A DNA stretch of 64,000 nt from Pseudonocardia parietis. Lineage in GTDB: Bacteria > Actinomycetota > Actinomycetes > Mycobacteriales > Pseudonocardiaceae. The translations under genes were made by a program, and so were the position numbers. Below are positions 8,512 through 16,490 of the stretch, piece by piece (within the stretch, counting starts at the first letter, position 1; each line of letters starts with the position of its first letter). The stretch is taken from positions 3,286,001-3,350,000 of the forward strand of contig NZ_JAGINU010000001.1 of the NCBI RefSeq assembly GCF_017876315.1, given 5' to 3'. The notes below the pieces were generated by a model, which was not told the DNA's origin, made no database searches, and was given only the letters and a program-made list of their open reading frames with translations.

Positions 8512-9057
8512 GTGAAGATCACCGTTCTGGGTCGGGGAAGCGTCGGAGGCGGCCTCGCCGCGCTGTGGACCGCGGCCGGGCACACCGTCACCGCGCTGGG
8601 CCGCGACGGCGGCGACGGTGCCGACGCCGATGTCCTCGTGGTCGCCGTCCCCGGCGACAGCGTCGCCGACGCCCTCGCCCGGGTCACCGGCATCGCCGGC
8701 ACACCTGCCGTCGACGCCACCAACGTCTACGGCGTGCGGGGTCCCGGCCACGAGTCGAACGCGCACCTCGTGCGGTCCATCACGGGTGGCCCGGTGGCGA
8801 AGTCGTTCAGCGCCAACTTCGCCTCCGAGTACCCGAAGCTGGCGGCGCAGGCGACACCTCCGGGAAACCTCGTGGCCGCCGAGCCGGAGATCCGCGAGCT
8901 GGTCGACCGGCTGAACCGGGACGCCGGGTTCGAACCGATCCACGTCGGCGGGCTGGAGATGGCCCGCAGGATCGAGGACATCGGTCCCCTGCTGATCGGG
9001 ATCGCGCAGAACGGCATCGGCCCGTACTTCTACCGGGTGTCACCGACCGCCGCATAG
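8512..9057 (+). CDS. NADPH-dependent F420 reductase-like oxidoreductase
   Basis: The protein has 181 residues if started at the GTG at 8512, which follows GAAGGGAACGTCT. It opens with a Rossmann strand and loop, VKITVLGRGSVGGGLAALW. Then come DVLVVAVPGDSVADAL, VDATNVYG and VAKSFSANF, as in the short F420-dependent NADP oxidoreductase (Fno-like) family, and it ends in a helix with PLLIGIAQNGIGPYFYR. These proteins transfer hydride between NAD(P)H and F420 or related acceptors; the acceptor here is not proven. An upstream in-frame extension to 8401 would run through the operator and is rejected. It sits behind direct-repeat promoter 2 and downstream of the LAL regulator gene. Confidence 0.82.
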   Translation: MKITVLGRGSVGGGLAALWTAAGHTVTALGRDGGDGADADVLVVAVPGDSVADALARVTGIAGTPAVDATNVYGVRGPGHESNAHLVRSITGGPVAKSFSANFASEYPKLAAQATPPGNLVAAEPEIRELVDRLNRDAGFEPIHVGGLEMARRIEDIGPLLIGIAQNGIGPYFYRVSPTAA

Positions 9058-9066
9058 ACTTCCCGG

Positions 9067-9150
9067 GGGCACCGCCGCCTTCGGCGACGAGGAGACCGCT
9101 CGGGCCGTCAAGGAGAACGTCGCCGCGACCGGCACGAACCAGATCTGAGC
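9067..9150 (+). pseudogene. Short orphan C-terminal coding remnant
   Basis: An open frame reads GTAAFGDEETARAVKENVAA and TGTNQI then stops (TGA at 9148-9150). It has normal codon usage but no start and no upstream domain, and it overlaps the antisense end of the S9 peptidase remnant. It looks like the tail of a lost oxidoreductase-type gene; the parent family is not recognised. Confidence 0.35.
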
Positions 9151-11085
9151 AGGCATGTCGCGCTACTCCGGGGAACCGCGGCGGCCGCGCCGAGGTGCTC
9201 GGCGAGGTGGCGTTCGATGGCGCGGAACAGCAGGATCTGGTTCTCCGGGTTCTCGAAGCCGTGGCCCTCGTCGTCGGCGACGAGGTACTCCACCGGCACC
9301 CCGCGGTCCCGCAGCGGTGCGACGATGTTGTCCGACTCGGCCTGCACGACGCGGACGTCGTTGGCGCCCTGCGCGACGAGCAGGGGGGTCGTGATCCGGT
9401 CGATCATCGTGATGGGGGAGCGGCGTCGCATGTCGGCGAGCTGCTCGGGGTCGTCGGGGTCGCCGACGTAGGCGATCCAGTTGTTGGTCATGTTCGCGCG
9501 GACGAACAGGGGCAGCGTGGCGAGGAAGTTGGCCAGGTCGGAGATGCCCACGTAGTCGACGGCCGCGGCGAACCTGTCCGGGGTGACCGTGACGCCGACG
9601 AGCGCGGCGTAGCCGCCGTAGGAGCCGCCGACGACGGCGACGCGGTCGGGGTCGGCGTAGCCCTGCGCGACGGCCCGGTCGACGGCGTCGATCAGGTCGT
9701 CGTGCATGGCGCCGGCGAACTCGCCGATCGCGGCGGTGATGTGCCGGCGCCCGTAGCCGGTGGAGCCGCGGAAGTTGACCTGCAGCACGGCGTAGCCGCG
9801 GTTCGCCAGGAACTGCACGGCCTTGTTGAAGGTCCAGGTGTCGTGCATCCACGGCCCGCCGTGCAACCAGCAGCACCATCGGCAGGTTCTCCGGCGCGAC
9901 ACCGACGGGCAGGGTCAGGAACCCGTGCAGCGGCAGGCCGTCGCGGGCCGGGAACCGGACCGGGGTCATCGGTGCGAGATCCGCCGGGTCGAGGTGCGGA
10001 TCGCGGAACAGCAGGCGGGCATCGCCGGTGGCGTGGTCGTAGAACCAGGTCGTGCCCGGCTCCCGGTCGTGGATGAAGGTGGCGACCCAGCGCTGCTCGC
10101 CCAGGTCGGAGGACACGGTGTCCAGGACGCCGTCGGAGAGCTTCTCCAGCGCGGCCTGGACCTCGGCGAAGTGCGGGTCGATCGGCACGATCTGCGGCCG
10201 GTCGCCGGTGAAGCGGGCGGCGAGGACCTCGCCGGTGCGGCGGCTGACGAACACGGTCGGCGGCAGGGTGTCCGACGCTGCGCTCAGGGTGTCGAGGCTG
10301 TGCCCGTCCACGGCGGCGACCACGGTCAGCGCGCCGGTGTCGCGGTCGAGCCGCAGCAGCCGCAGGTCGTCGGAGTCCAGGTAGTCGCCGAGCAGCGCGC
10401 CGGTGCCGTCGGGCAGCGGGGCCAGGAAGAGGCCTATCGGGTGTTCCGGGCCGCCGGCGCGGTGCAGGATCCGCAGGTCCCCGGTGTCGGGATCGGCAGC
10501 GGAGATCTCGTAGGTGCCGTCGGCGTCCTTCGCCATGTGCCAGGTCGCCCGACCGGTCCGGTCGACGAAGAAGGTGTCCGCCGGGTCGGTCCGCTCCACG
10601 AGCGGGGTGGTCTCGCCGGTGGCGACGTCGATCCTGAACACGTCGACGAACAGCGGGCGCGGGTTCATCCAGGCGATGACGGTGCCGGGCACCGTGGTCT
10701 CCGGGTCGACGGCGAACACCCGGGATCCGGCGGCCAGCGGCGTCAGGTCGACGGCGGGGGAGTCCGGCGCCTCGAGGTCGACGCGGTAGAGGTGCCAGTC
10801 CTCGTTGCCGTCGGTGTCCTGCAGGTAGAGCATGAACCGGGGGTCATCGGTCCAGTAGTAGGTGGTGATCCCGCGCCGGCCGTCGGACGTGACCGGGACT
10901 GCGTCGGAGTGGTCCTGGTCGATGCCGCGCACCCAGACGTTGCGCCGCCCGCGGTGCGGAGCCAGGTAGGCCACCCGAGTGCCGTCCGGGGAGATCGACG
11001 CGGAGGCGAACTCCGGGTCGGCGAAGAAGGTCTCGACATCGATCAGCGCCGGTCGCTGGTCGTCCGGACGTCCGGTCGTGGTCAC
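9108..11085 (-). pseudogene. S9 family (prolyl oligopeptidase-type) peptidase, frameshifted
   Basis: The gene starts at GTG 11085 (VTTTGRPDDQRPALIDVETF) and encodes an N-terminal beta-propeller (SPDGTRVAYLAPHRGRRNVW and following) as far as NLPMVLLV. An extra base in CTGGTTGCACGG at about 9865-9866 then shifts the frame. The catalytic alpha/beta-hydrolase domain continues in the next frame as HGGPWMHDTWTFNKAVQF, with nucleophile Ser in VVGGSYGGYAALVG, Asp in ANDVRV and His in DEGHGFEN. The paralogue at 16491-18428 has GTGCACGGC at the same point and is intact. As it stands only a propeller with a scrambled tail would be made. A sequencing error is an alternative. Confidence 0.85.
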
Positions 11086-11227
11086 GCTGCACCCCGCTCG
11101 ACTCTGCTGAAGCTTCCGGTGTTGACGCTTTCGACAGGGATGCAACACCATGCCGTTGCGGCACACTCAAGCTCGACACCCCGGCGTCGGCCTCCCGTGG
11201 ACCACTCGGGATCGCCGGCGTCCGCGC

Positions 11228-11644
11228 TCAGAACGCGAAGCGACGCACCCGCTCCGGGTGCAGGACGACACGGACGTTCTCGTCGGCGATCATCGCGGCC
11301 AGGTCGTCCGCCCGCTCGTCGAGGTCCCAGTACCGGGCGGCGAGCCGCACGGCGAGCTCCCGCGCGCCGTCGTCCTCGACGGTGGTCCGGCCGGTGACCG
11401 CCACCCAGCGCTCGCGCTCACCGATCGGGGCCGCGACGACGATCGACGCGCGCGGATCGCGGCGTAGCCGTCGCAGCTTGACCGAGCCCGACGGTGTGAA
11501 CAGCTGGACGGTTCCGTCCACGGTGGCTTCGAACCAGACCGGCCGGGGCTGCGCGGGCTGTGGTGACCCGGCCACGGTCAGGAATCCGTGCAGTGGGCGG
11601 GCGAGGAACTCGCGGTCCTCTGTGGTCAGCGTGTCGGTGTCCAA
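11228..11644 (-). CDS. PPOX-class pyridoxamine 5'-phosphate oxidase-like flavin/F420 protein
   Basis: A 138-residue split beta-barrel protein. REFLARPLHGFLTVAG at the start, PRPVWFEATVDGTVQLFT, and KLRRLRRDPRASIVVAAP followed by WVAVTGRTTVEDDG are typical of the small PPOX family that binds FMN, F420 or heme. The substrate is unknown. It is the last gene of a four-gene minus-strand operon (flavodoxin-like, DUF5996, WrbA, this gene), starting 16 nt after the WrbA stop, with GGAGCACCC just before the ATG as the ribosome site. Confidence 0.85.
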   Translation of the reverse strand: MDTDTLTTEDREFLARPLHGFLTVAGSPQPAQPRPVWFEATVDGTVQLFTPSGSVKLRRLRRDPRASIVVAAPIGERERWVAVTGRTTVEDDGARELAVRLAARYWDLDERADDLAAMIADENVRVVLHPERVRRFAF

Positions 11645-11660
11645 GGGTGCTCCTCCGGGA

Positions 11661-12266
11661 TCAGCTCGACAGCCGGCCGGCGACGGTCACGACGCGGCTG
11701 GCGAGATGGTCCAGCGCGTCGTTGTCCGCGTCGGTCAGCGGGGCGTCGTTGTTCGCCCCGGTCACGTGCGATGCGCCGTAGGGGTTCCCGTCGACGAACT
11801 TCGCGGGATCGGTGTAGCCCGGCGCGACGACGATCCCACCGAAATGGTGGATCGTGTTGTACAGCGCGAGCAGGGTCGACTCCTGGCCACCGTGCAGGGT
11901 CTGGCTCGAGGTGAAGCCTGCGTAGACCTTGTCGGCGAGCAGCCCCTGACCCCACTGCGGACCGAGCGAGTCGATGAAGGTCTTGAGCTGGCCGGCGATG
12001 TTGCCGTACCGGGTGGGGGAGCCGAAGAGGATGGCGTCGGCCCAGACGATGTCGTCGGCCGTGGCATCGGCGGTCGTCGGGGCGGCCTCGGCGTGTGCGG
12101 CCTGGGCGTCGGTGGCCTCCCGCCCACCGGTGGTGGCCTGGCGGGCGACCCGGCGCAGGCGGACATCGGCACCCGCCTTCTCCCCGGCCACGGCGGCGCG
12201 GCGGGCCATCGCATCGATGGTTCCGGTTGCCGAGTAGTAGACGATCGCGAGCTTGACGGTGTTCAT
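11661..12266 (-). CDS. wrbA: NAD(P)H:quinone oxidoreductase, WrbA type IV
   Basis: The 201-residue flavodoxin-fold enzyme reduces quinones by two electrons with NAD(P)H, avoiding semiquinone radicals. The FMN phosphate loop is YYSATGTIDAMARRAA near the N-terminus. The WrbA signatures FGSPTRYGNIAGQLKTFIDS and GFTSSQTLHGGQESTLLALY follow, and the C-terminal part has PYGASHVTG. Length is normal for the family. It lies between DUF5996 and PPOX genes in a redox operon that starts at direct-repeat promoter 3. Confidence 0.93.
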   Translation of the reverse strand: MNTVKLAIVYYSATGTIDAMARRAAVAGEKAGADVRLRRVARQATTGGREATDAQAAHAEAAPTTADATADDIVWADAILFGSPTRYGNIAGQLKTFIDSLGPQWGQGLLADKVYAGFTSSQTLHGGQESTLLALYNTIHHFGGIVVAPGYTDPAKFVDGNPYGASHVTGANNDAPLTDADNDALDHLASRVVTVAGRLSS

Positions 12267-12333
12267 GGTCTCCTCGTGGGAAGTGCGCGTGTCTGGTCGT
12301 GCGGCCGGTGCCGGTGAGGGCGGCCGGTGGCGG

Positions 12334-13296
12334 TCAGCCCGCGTCGTTCCCCTGGCGGGCCGCGGGGTCGGTGTTCCAGCGGAACGGGTCGTCCTCCAGG
12401 GCGGCGCGGTCCCAGCGTCCGAGGTCGGCGGCGGCGTCGTAGGTGGCGTGCAGGAACTCGGTGACGACGCGGTCGGGGTCGGATGCGGTGCGGGCGGCCT
12501 CGTAGGGGAGCAGGAACTGCTGGAACTCGGTGCTGAAGAACGCCCCGTCGGGGCCGGCCGGTCGGTCGGCGAACCCGTCGGGTCCGGGGTAGGCGTAGGA
12601 GTAGAAGGCGCCTTCCTCGCCGCCGCCGGGCCAGAATCCGCAGCTGGACAGTTCCCGGGAGTAGCCCTCGACCATGACCCAGTCGCCGCAGTTGGGTGCG
12701 CCGCCGGGGTGCGGGGGAGCCGGACGTCCGGAGAACCGGGTGCAGGCCAGGTCCATACCGCCCCAGAAGAAGTGGACCGGGCTGACCTTGCCGACGAAGT
12801 GTGACCGGAACTCGCCGATGACCCGGTCGGCCTGCAGCAGCTGCCGCCAGAACAGGGTGGCCGGTTCGCTGTCGTAGGAGGCGTGGGTGTGGTCCTCGGC
12901 GAAGGGGATGGCCGGGTCGACCTCGTTGGGGTGTGGCCGGATCGGTGCCTCGATGCCGAGCCGGTCGAGGGCGTCGAGGACCCGGGTGTAGAACTCGGCG
13001 ACGGGCATCGGCCGGAGTGGGACGCTGCGTGTGCCGCCGTCGCTGCTGCGGATCTCGAGCTGGTGGCCGACGAAGTCGAACTCGATCTCGAAGGCCCCCG
13101 AGCGGTGCGGGATGGTCGACGTCGTCAACCCGCGGGGGCTGACGTAGAGGGTGACCTGCCACCAGTGGTTGACCAGCGGGGCGTGGGCCATGCGGATCTT
13201 GCCCACGATCTGGGTCCACATGTGCAGGGTGTCGCGGGTGTCGGTCCAGTCCGAGACCCGCAGGCTCGGCCAGGTCGTCGTCGACGGGCGGGTCAT
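12334..13296 (-). CDS. DUF5996 family protein
   Basis: A 320-residue soluble protein with WPSLRVSDWTDTRDTLHMWT, HWWQVTLYVSPRGLTTS, and FHFVGKVSPVHFFWGGMDLA-type blocks (here SHFVGKVSPVHFFWGGMDLA), all typical of the DUF5996 family, whose function is unknown. The His/Trp-rich motifs and a C-terminal YSYAYPGPDGF segment are conserved features. The ATG overlaps the stop of the upstream flavodoxin-like gene (ATGA), so the two are coupled. Being inside an operon of flavoproteins and behind direct-repeat promoter 3 suggests a redox-related role, by context only. Confidence 0.85.
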   Translation of the reverse strand: MTRPSTTTWPSLRVSDWTDTRDTLHMWTQIVGKIRMAHAPLVNHWWQVTLYVSPRGLTTSTIPHRSGAFEIEFDFVGHQLEIRSSDGGTRSVPLRPMPVAEFYTRVLDALDRLGIEAPIRPHPNEVDPAIPFAEDHTHASYDSEPATLFWRQLLQADRVIGEFRSHFVGKVSPVHFFWGGMDLACTRFSGRPAPPHPGGAPNCGDWVMVEGYSRELSSCGFWPGGGEEGAFYSYAYPGPDGFADRPAGPDGAFFSTEFQQFLLPYEAARTASDPDRVVTEFLHATYDAAADLGRWDRAALEDDPFRWNTDPAARQGNDAG

Positions 13297-14015
13297 CGGT
13301 ACTCCGGGTTGGCGTGGTCGGGGCGGGAACCGGCGTCCCAGGCCGTGCGCTGGTTGCCGAAGGCCGGGATCCCGCCGGCGTTCCGGATCATCGACGCGGT
13401 GTGGAGCAGGTTGTAGGTCATGAACGTGATGTTGCGGTTGGTGAAGTCGTTGTCCGGGCCGCCGGAGCCCTCGTCGAGATAGGAGGGTCCGGGGCCGACC
13501 TCGCCGATCCAGCCCGCGTCGGCCTGGGGTGGGACGGTGAACCCGATGTGCTGCAGGCTGAACAGGATGCTCATCGCGCAGTGCTTGAGGCCGTCCTCGT
13601 TGCCGGTGAGCAGGCAGCCACCGACGCGTCCGTAGTAGGCGTACTGGCCGTGGGAGTTGAGCACCCCGGAGTAGCCGTAGAGCCGCTCGATCACCCGGCG
13701 GGTCACCGAGCCGTTGTCACCCAGCCAGATCGGCCCGCCGATGACCAGGATGTCGGCCGCCAGGACCCGGGTGAGCAGGGCGGGCCATTCGTCGGTGTCC
13801 CACCCGTGCTCGGTCATGTCCGGGCGGACGCCGGTGGCGATGTCGTGGTCGACGGCGCGGATCTGGTCGACGGTGACCCCGTTCGCCTCCATGATCGACA
13901 CGCTGCGGTCGATCACACCTTGGGTGTGGCTGCGGTCGGGGGAGCGGTTGAGGGTGCAGTTGATGTACATCGCGCGCAGCCCGGTGAAGTCGGGTATCTC
14001 CGTCACGGATGTCAT
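13293..14015 (-). CDS. Flavodoxin-like NAD(P)H-dependent FMN reductase family protein
   Basis: A 240-residue flavodoxin-fold protein. The first strand and loop are LRAMYINCTLNRSPDRSHTQ, where phosphate of FMN would bind. LAADILVIGGPIWLGDNGSVTRRVIERLYG and YYGRVGGCLLTGNEDGLKHC are typical of the family. The ATG at 14015 has GGGAAGGGAACCCC in front of it, so upstream extensions are rejected. It is the first gene of the operon with DUF5996, WrbA and PPOX genes. Direct-repeat promoter 3 would start its transcript about 44 nt upstream. Likely role: flavin or quinone reduction. Confidence 0.85.
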   Translation of the reverse strand: MTSVTEIPDFTGLRAMYINCTLNRSPDRSHTQGVIDRSVSIMEANGVTVDQIRAVDHDIATGVRPDMTEHGWDTDEWPALLTRVLAADILVIGGPIWLGDNGSVTRRVIERLYGYSGVLNSHGQYAYYGRVGGCLLTGNEDGLKHCAMSILFSLQHIGFTVPPQADAGWIGEVGPGPSYLDEGSGGPDNDFTNRNITFMTYNLLHTASMIRNAGGIPAFGNQRTAWDAGSRPDHANPEYR

Positions 14016-14065
14016 GGGGTTCCCTTCCCGGGCACGTCGGTGGGTACGCAGTGGCGCACCCACCG

Positions 14066-14109
14066 AGTGTCGGGCGCCGCGGACCCAGGTGCATCGGTCG
14101 GTGAATCGG
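14066..14109 (-). promoter_or_regulatory. Direct-repeat operator plus -10, site 3 of four (flavodoxin operon)
   Basis: On the minus strand, CCGATT (14109-14104), 6 nt, CCGATG (14097-14092), 20 nt, GACACT (14071-14066). The -10 keeps the A and final T of TANNNT but begins with G. The predicted start is near 14059, 44 nt before the ATG of the flavodoxin-like gene. Confidence 0.6.
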
Positions 14110-14239
14110 TCGTGACGGGATGCCCGGTGGGTGTGGTCACCCGGTACGACCCGGTCGACGTGCCACTGCGGCTCGGTGCTCGTCGGCGCGGCCGGCCGTC
14201 CGTCCAGGAGCTGCGCGCCGCACGGCCGTCCGCCGGTGA

Positions 14240-14283
14240 CCGATTCCGCGCCCGATTCACACCGGCCCGAGTCCTCGTAGCGT
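14240..14283 (+). promoter_or_regulatory. Direct-repeat operator plus -10, site 4 of four (GNAT gene)
   Basis: CCGATT (14240-14245), 6 nt, CCGATT (14252-14257), 20 nt, TAGCGT (14278-14283). It is the closest relative of site 2 in both operator and -10. The predicted start is near 14290, about 84 nt before GTG 14374. Confidence 0.65.
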
Positions 14284-14299
14284 TCCACTGCGTGTGAGG

Positions 14300-14320
14300 C
14301 ACGCCGGTCGTTCCGGCGTG
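14300..14320 (+). other. Small hairpin in the GNAT leader
   Basis: CACGCCGG and CCGGCGTG form 8-bp arms around a TCGTT loop, just downstream of the predicted start of promoter 4. No T-run follows. It may shield the leader or do nothing. Confidence 0.3.
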
Positions 14321-14373
14321 AGCCACCACGATGAGTGATCGGCCCGTGGTCACCTGAACCCGAGGATCGCAAC

Positions 14374-14742
14374 GTGAGTCGAATGCCCCTGTCCCGGAAC
14401 TCCGAGATGGACGATGCAGCGGGATCGCCGGAGGTCACCCACGCGTCCGCGTCGAGCCGCTACGAGATACGTGTCGACGGCGCGCTCGCCGGATTCACCG
14501 CCTATGTCGACCGGGACGAGCAGCGGATCTTCTTCCACACCGAGATCGGCGACGAGTTCGGTGGACGTGGCCTCGCCGGCGTACTGATCGCCCGGGCCCT
14601 CGCCGACACCCGGGCCGGGGGCCGACGGATCGTGCCGGTGTGCCCGTACGTCGCCCGATGGGTCCGGAAGCACCACGACGTCGACGACGTGCTGGATCCG
14701 GTGACCCCGGCAGCTTTCGCCGTCGTGCGCGACCTCGTCTGA
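14374..14742 (+). CDS. GNAT-type (YjdJ-like) N-acetyltransferase
   Basis: With GTG 14374 as start the protein has 122 residues. The core YEIRVDGALAGFTAYVDRD is followed by IFFHTEIGDEFGGRGLAGVL, where the R/Q-x-x-G-x-G/A acetyl-CoA loop is GGRGLAG. RIVPVCPYVARWVRKH is the hallmark end of the short GCN5-related family PF14542. It resembles the smaller protein at 18425-18724. The target is unknown. It lies alone behind direct-repeat promoter 4, so it is probably co-regulated with the flavodoxin operon. Confidence 0.85.
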   Translation: MSRMPLSRNSEMDDAAGSPEVTHASASSRYEIRVDGALAGFTAYVDRDEQRIFFHTEIGDEFGGRGLAGVLIARALADTRAGGRRIVPVCPYVARWVRKHHDVDDVLDPVTPAAFAVVRDLV

Positions 14743-14806
14743 GGTCGCCCCGACGCCGGGGCCACCGCACCGGTGGCGATCGGTATCCCGTACGGAAGGG
14801 TACGAG

Positions 14807-15135
14807 ATGAACCCGCGAGCAGTCGCTGTCGGTGTGGATGGCTCGGAGAACGGCCGCCGAGTCGGCGGCCGTCCTCGATCAGGCCGCCGACGACGCCGCC
14901 GAGGTCGAAGCCGGTCCTCGTCGGCGTGGACGGAGGGCCGTTCTCGGACGTCGCACTGGCCCACGCATTCGCTGACGCCTCGTTCCACGGGGACCGGCTG
15001 GTCGCCCTGCACGCCTGGACCGAGGTCGACAGCGGGTTCACCGGGCTCCTGCTCGGCTCCACCGGCCTGGCTCTCGTCCAGCATTCGGACTGCCCGGTGA
15101 TGCTCGTCGGACCGGACGCCGCCCGCGCCACCTGA
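14807..15135 (+). pseudogene. Degenerate universal stress protein (UspA)
   Basis: ATG 14807 opens a typical Usp start (MNPRAVAVGVDGSENG) that soon turns to arginine-rich out-of-frame sequence. Other frames carry AAESAAVLDQAADDAAEV, then KPVLVGVDGGPFSDVALAHA (second Usp domain start), and finally SGFTGLLLGSTGLALVQHSD with CPVMLVG, the ATP-loop end of the domain. Intact two-domain actinobacterial Usps have about 290 residues. Here only about 110 codons remain in at least three pieces, so large deletions plus indels have destroyed it. Confidence 0.8.
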
Positions 15136-15190
15136 GCCCCGCGTCGGTCCCATCCAGGTCCGGCGACCAGAACCTCCGAGAGGACCTCGC

Positions 15191-16375
15191 GTGCAGTTCG
15201 GCATCTTCACCATCGGCGACATCGCCCCCGACCCGGTCACCGGGCGGACGCAGAGCGAGGCCGACCGCATCAGCGAGCTCGTCCGCATCGCCCGCCGTGC
15301 GGACGAGCTCGGCCTCGACGTCTTCGCGCTGGGCGAGCACCACAACCCGCCCTTCGTGCCGTCGTCACCGCCGGCGCTGCTGGGGCACATCGCGGCGGCG
15401 ACCCGCGACATCGTCCTGAGCACCGCGGTCACGCTGATCACGACCAACGACCCGGTCAAGATCGCCGAGGACTTCGCGATGGTCCAGCACCTCGCCGGCG
15501 GCCGGTTGGACCTCATGCTCGGACGGGGCAACACCGTGCCGGTCTACCCGTGGTTCGGCAAGGACATCCGGGAGGGCGTCGCCCTGGCACTGGAGAACTA
15601 CGACCTGCTGCACCGGCTGTGGCGGGAGGACGTCGTCGACTGGGAGGGCCGGTTCCGCACGCCGTTGCAGGGTTTCACCTCGACGCCGCGACCGCTGGAC
15701 GACGTGCCGCCGTTCGTCTGGCACGGTGCCATCCGGACGCCGGAGATCGCCGAACAGGCCGCGTACTACGGCAACGGCTACTTCGCCAACCACATCCTGG
15801 CACCCAACTTCCACTTCACACCCCTGGTGGATCTCTATCGCAAGCGCTTCGAGCACCACGGGCACGGGACCGCCGACCAGGCGATCGTGGGGCTCGGGGG
15901 ACACGCGTTCATCGCCCGGCGCTCCCAGGACGCGTACACCGCGTTCCGTCCCTACTTCGAGAACCACGCGATGTTCCGGGGGACTCGTCTCGAGGACTAC
16001 GCGAACCGGACCCCGCTCAGCGTCGGCAGCCCGCAGGAGATCATCGACAAGACGCTGACCTTCCAGGAGGGCTTCGGCGACTACCAACGCCAGCTGTGGG
16101 TTCTCGACAGCCTGGCGGTCCCGATCGAGTCGGTGCTCGAGCAGATCGAGCTGCTCGCCACCGAGGTCGTCCCGGTGCTGCGCCGCGAGATGCGGGCTCG
16201 TTCGGCCCCCGGCGCCCCGGAGGCGCCCACGCACGCCTCGCTGGTCCGGGCCAGGTACGGCGACGCCGAACCGCGCCGACCGCGACCCAACGCGAACCGC
16301 GGCGACAACCTGACCGGAGCCTCGCCGTACCAGGACAGCGAACCCGCCGCGCCGGCCCGCTACCCGGCCGCATGA
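15191..16375 (+). CDS. LLM class FMN-dependent monooxygenase (CE1758-like)
   Basis: A 394-residue luciferase-like TIM barrel. VQFGIFTIGDIAPDPVTGRT at the start, LDVFALGEHHNPPFVPSSPP, LSTAVTLITTNDPVKIAEDF and GGRLDLMLGRGNTVPVYPWF are the conserved core. The length and the Pro/Ala-rich tail agree with the CE1758 group, which usually works with a small NADPH:FMN reductase. None is adjacent, but the flavodoxin-like and WrbA-like proteins a few kilobases away could supply reduced flavin. GTG 15191 follows GAGAGGACCTCGC. It lies 115 nt before the intact S9 peptidase on the same strand. Confidence 0.9.
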   Translation: MQFGIFTIGDIAPDPVTGRTQSEADRISELVRIARRADELGLDVFALGEHHNPPFVPSSPPALLGHIAAATRDIVLSTAVTLITTNDPVKIAEDFAMVQHLAGGRLDLMLGRGNTVPVYPWFGKDIREGVALALENYDLLHRLWREDVVDWEGRFRTPLQGFTSTPRPLDDVPPFVWHGAIRTPEIAEQAAYYGNGYFANHILAPNFHFTPLVDLYRKRFEHHGHGTADQAIVGLGGHAFIARRSQDAYTAFRPYFENHAMFRGTRLEDYANRTPLSVGSPQEIIDKTLTFQEGFGDYQRQLWVLDSLAVPIESVLEQIELLATEVVPVLRREMRARSAPGAPEAPTHASLVRARYGDAEPRRPRPNANRGDNLTGASPYQDSEPAAPARYPAA

Positions 16376-16490
16376 CCAGCGGTCGGCCGACCGCGGGCGC
16401 TCCCGACGCGGCTGAGGGGTCCGCGTCGAACGACCGCGTGCTGCCGCCGTGCGGGAGTGGACCCGAGCCGAGACAACGAGAGGACACGAC

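Larger units (their letters stand above)
14016..14373. other. Divergent regulatory interval with two direct-repeat promoters
   Basis: This 358-nt gap between the flavodoxin-like gene (minus) and the GNAT gene (plus) has no gene. It holds operator/promoter site 3 facing left, site 4 facing right and a small hairpin at 14300-14320 in the leader of the GNAT gene. Confidence 0.7.
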
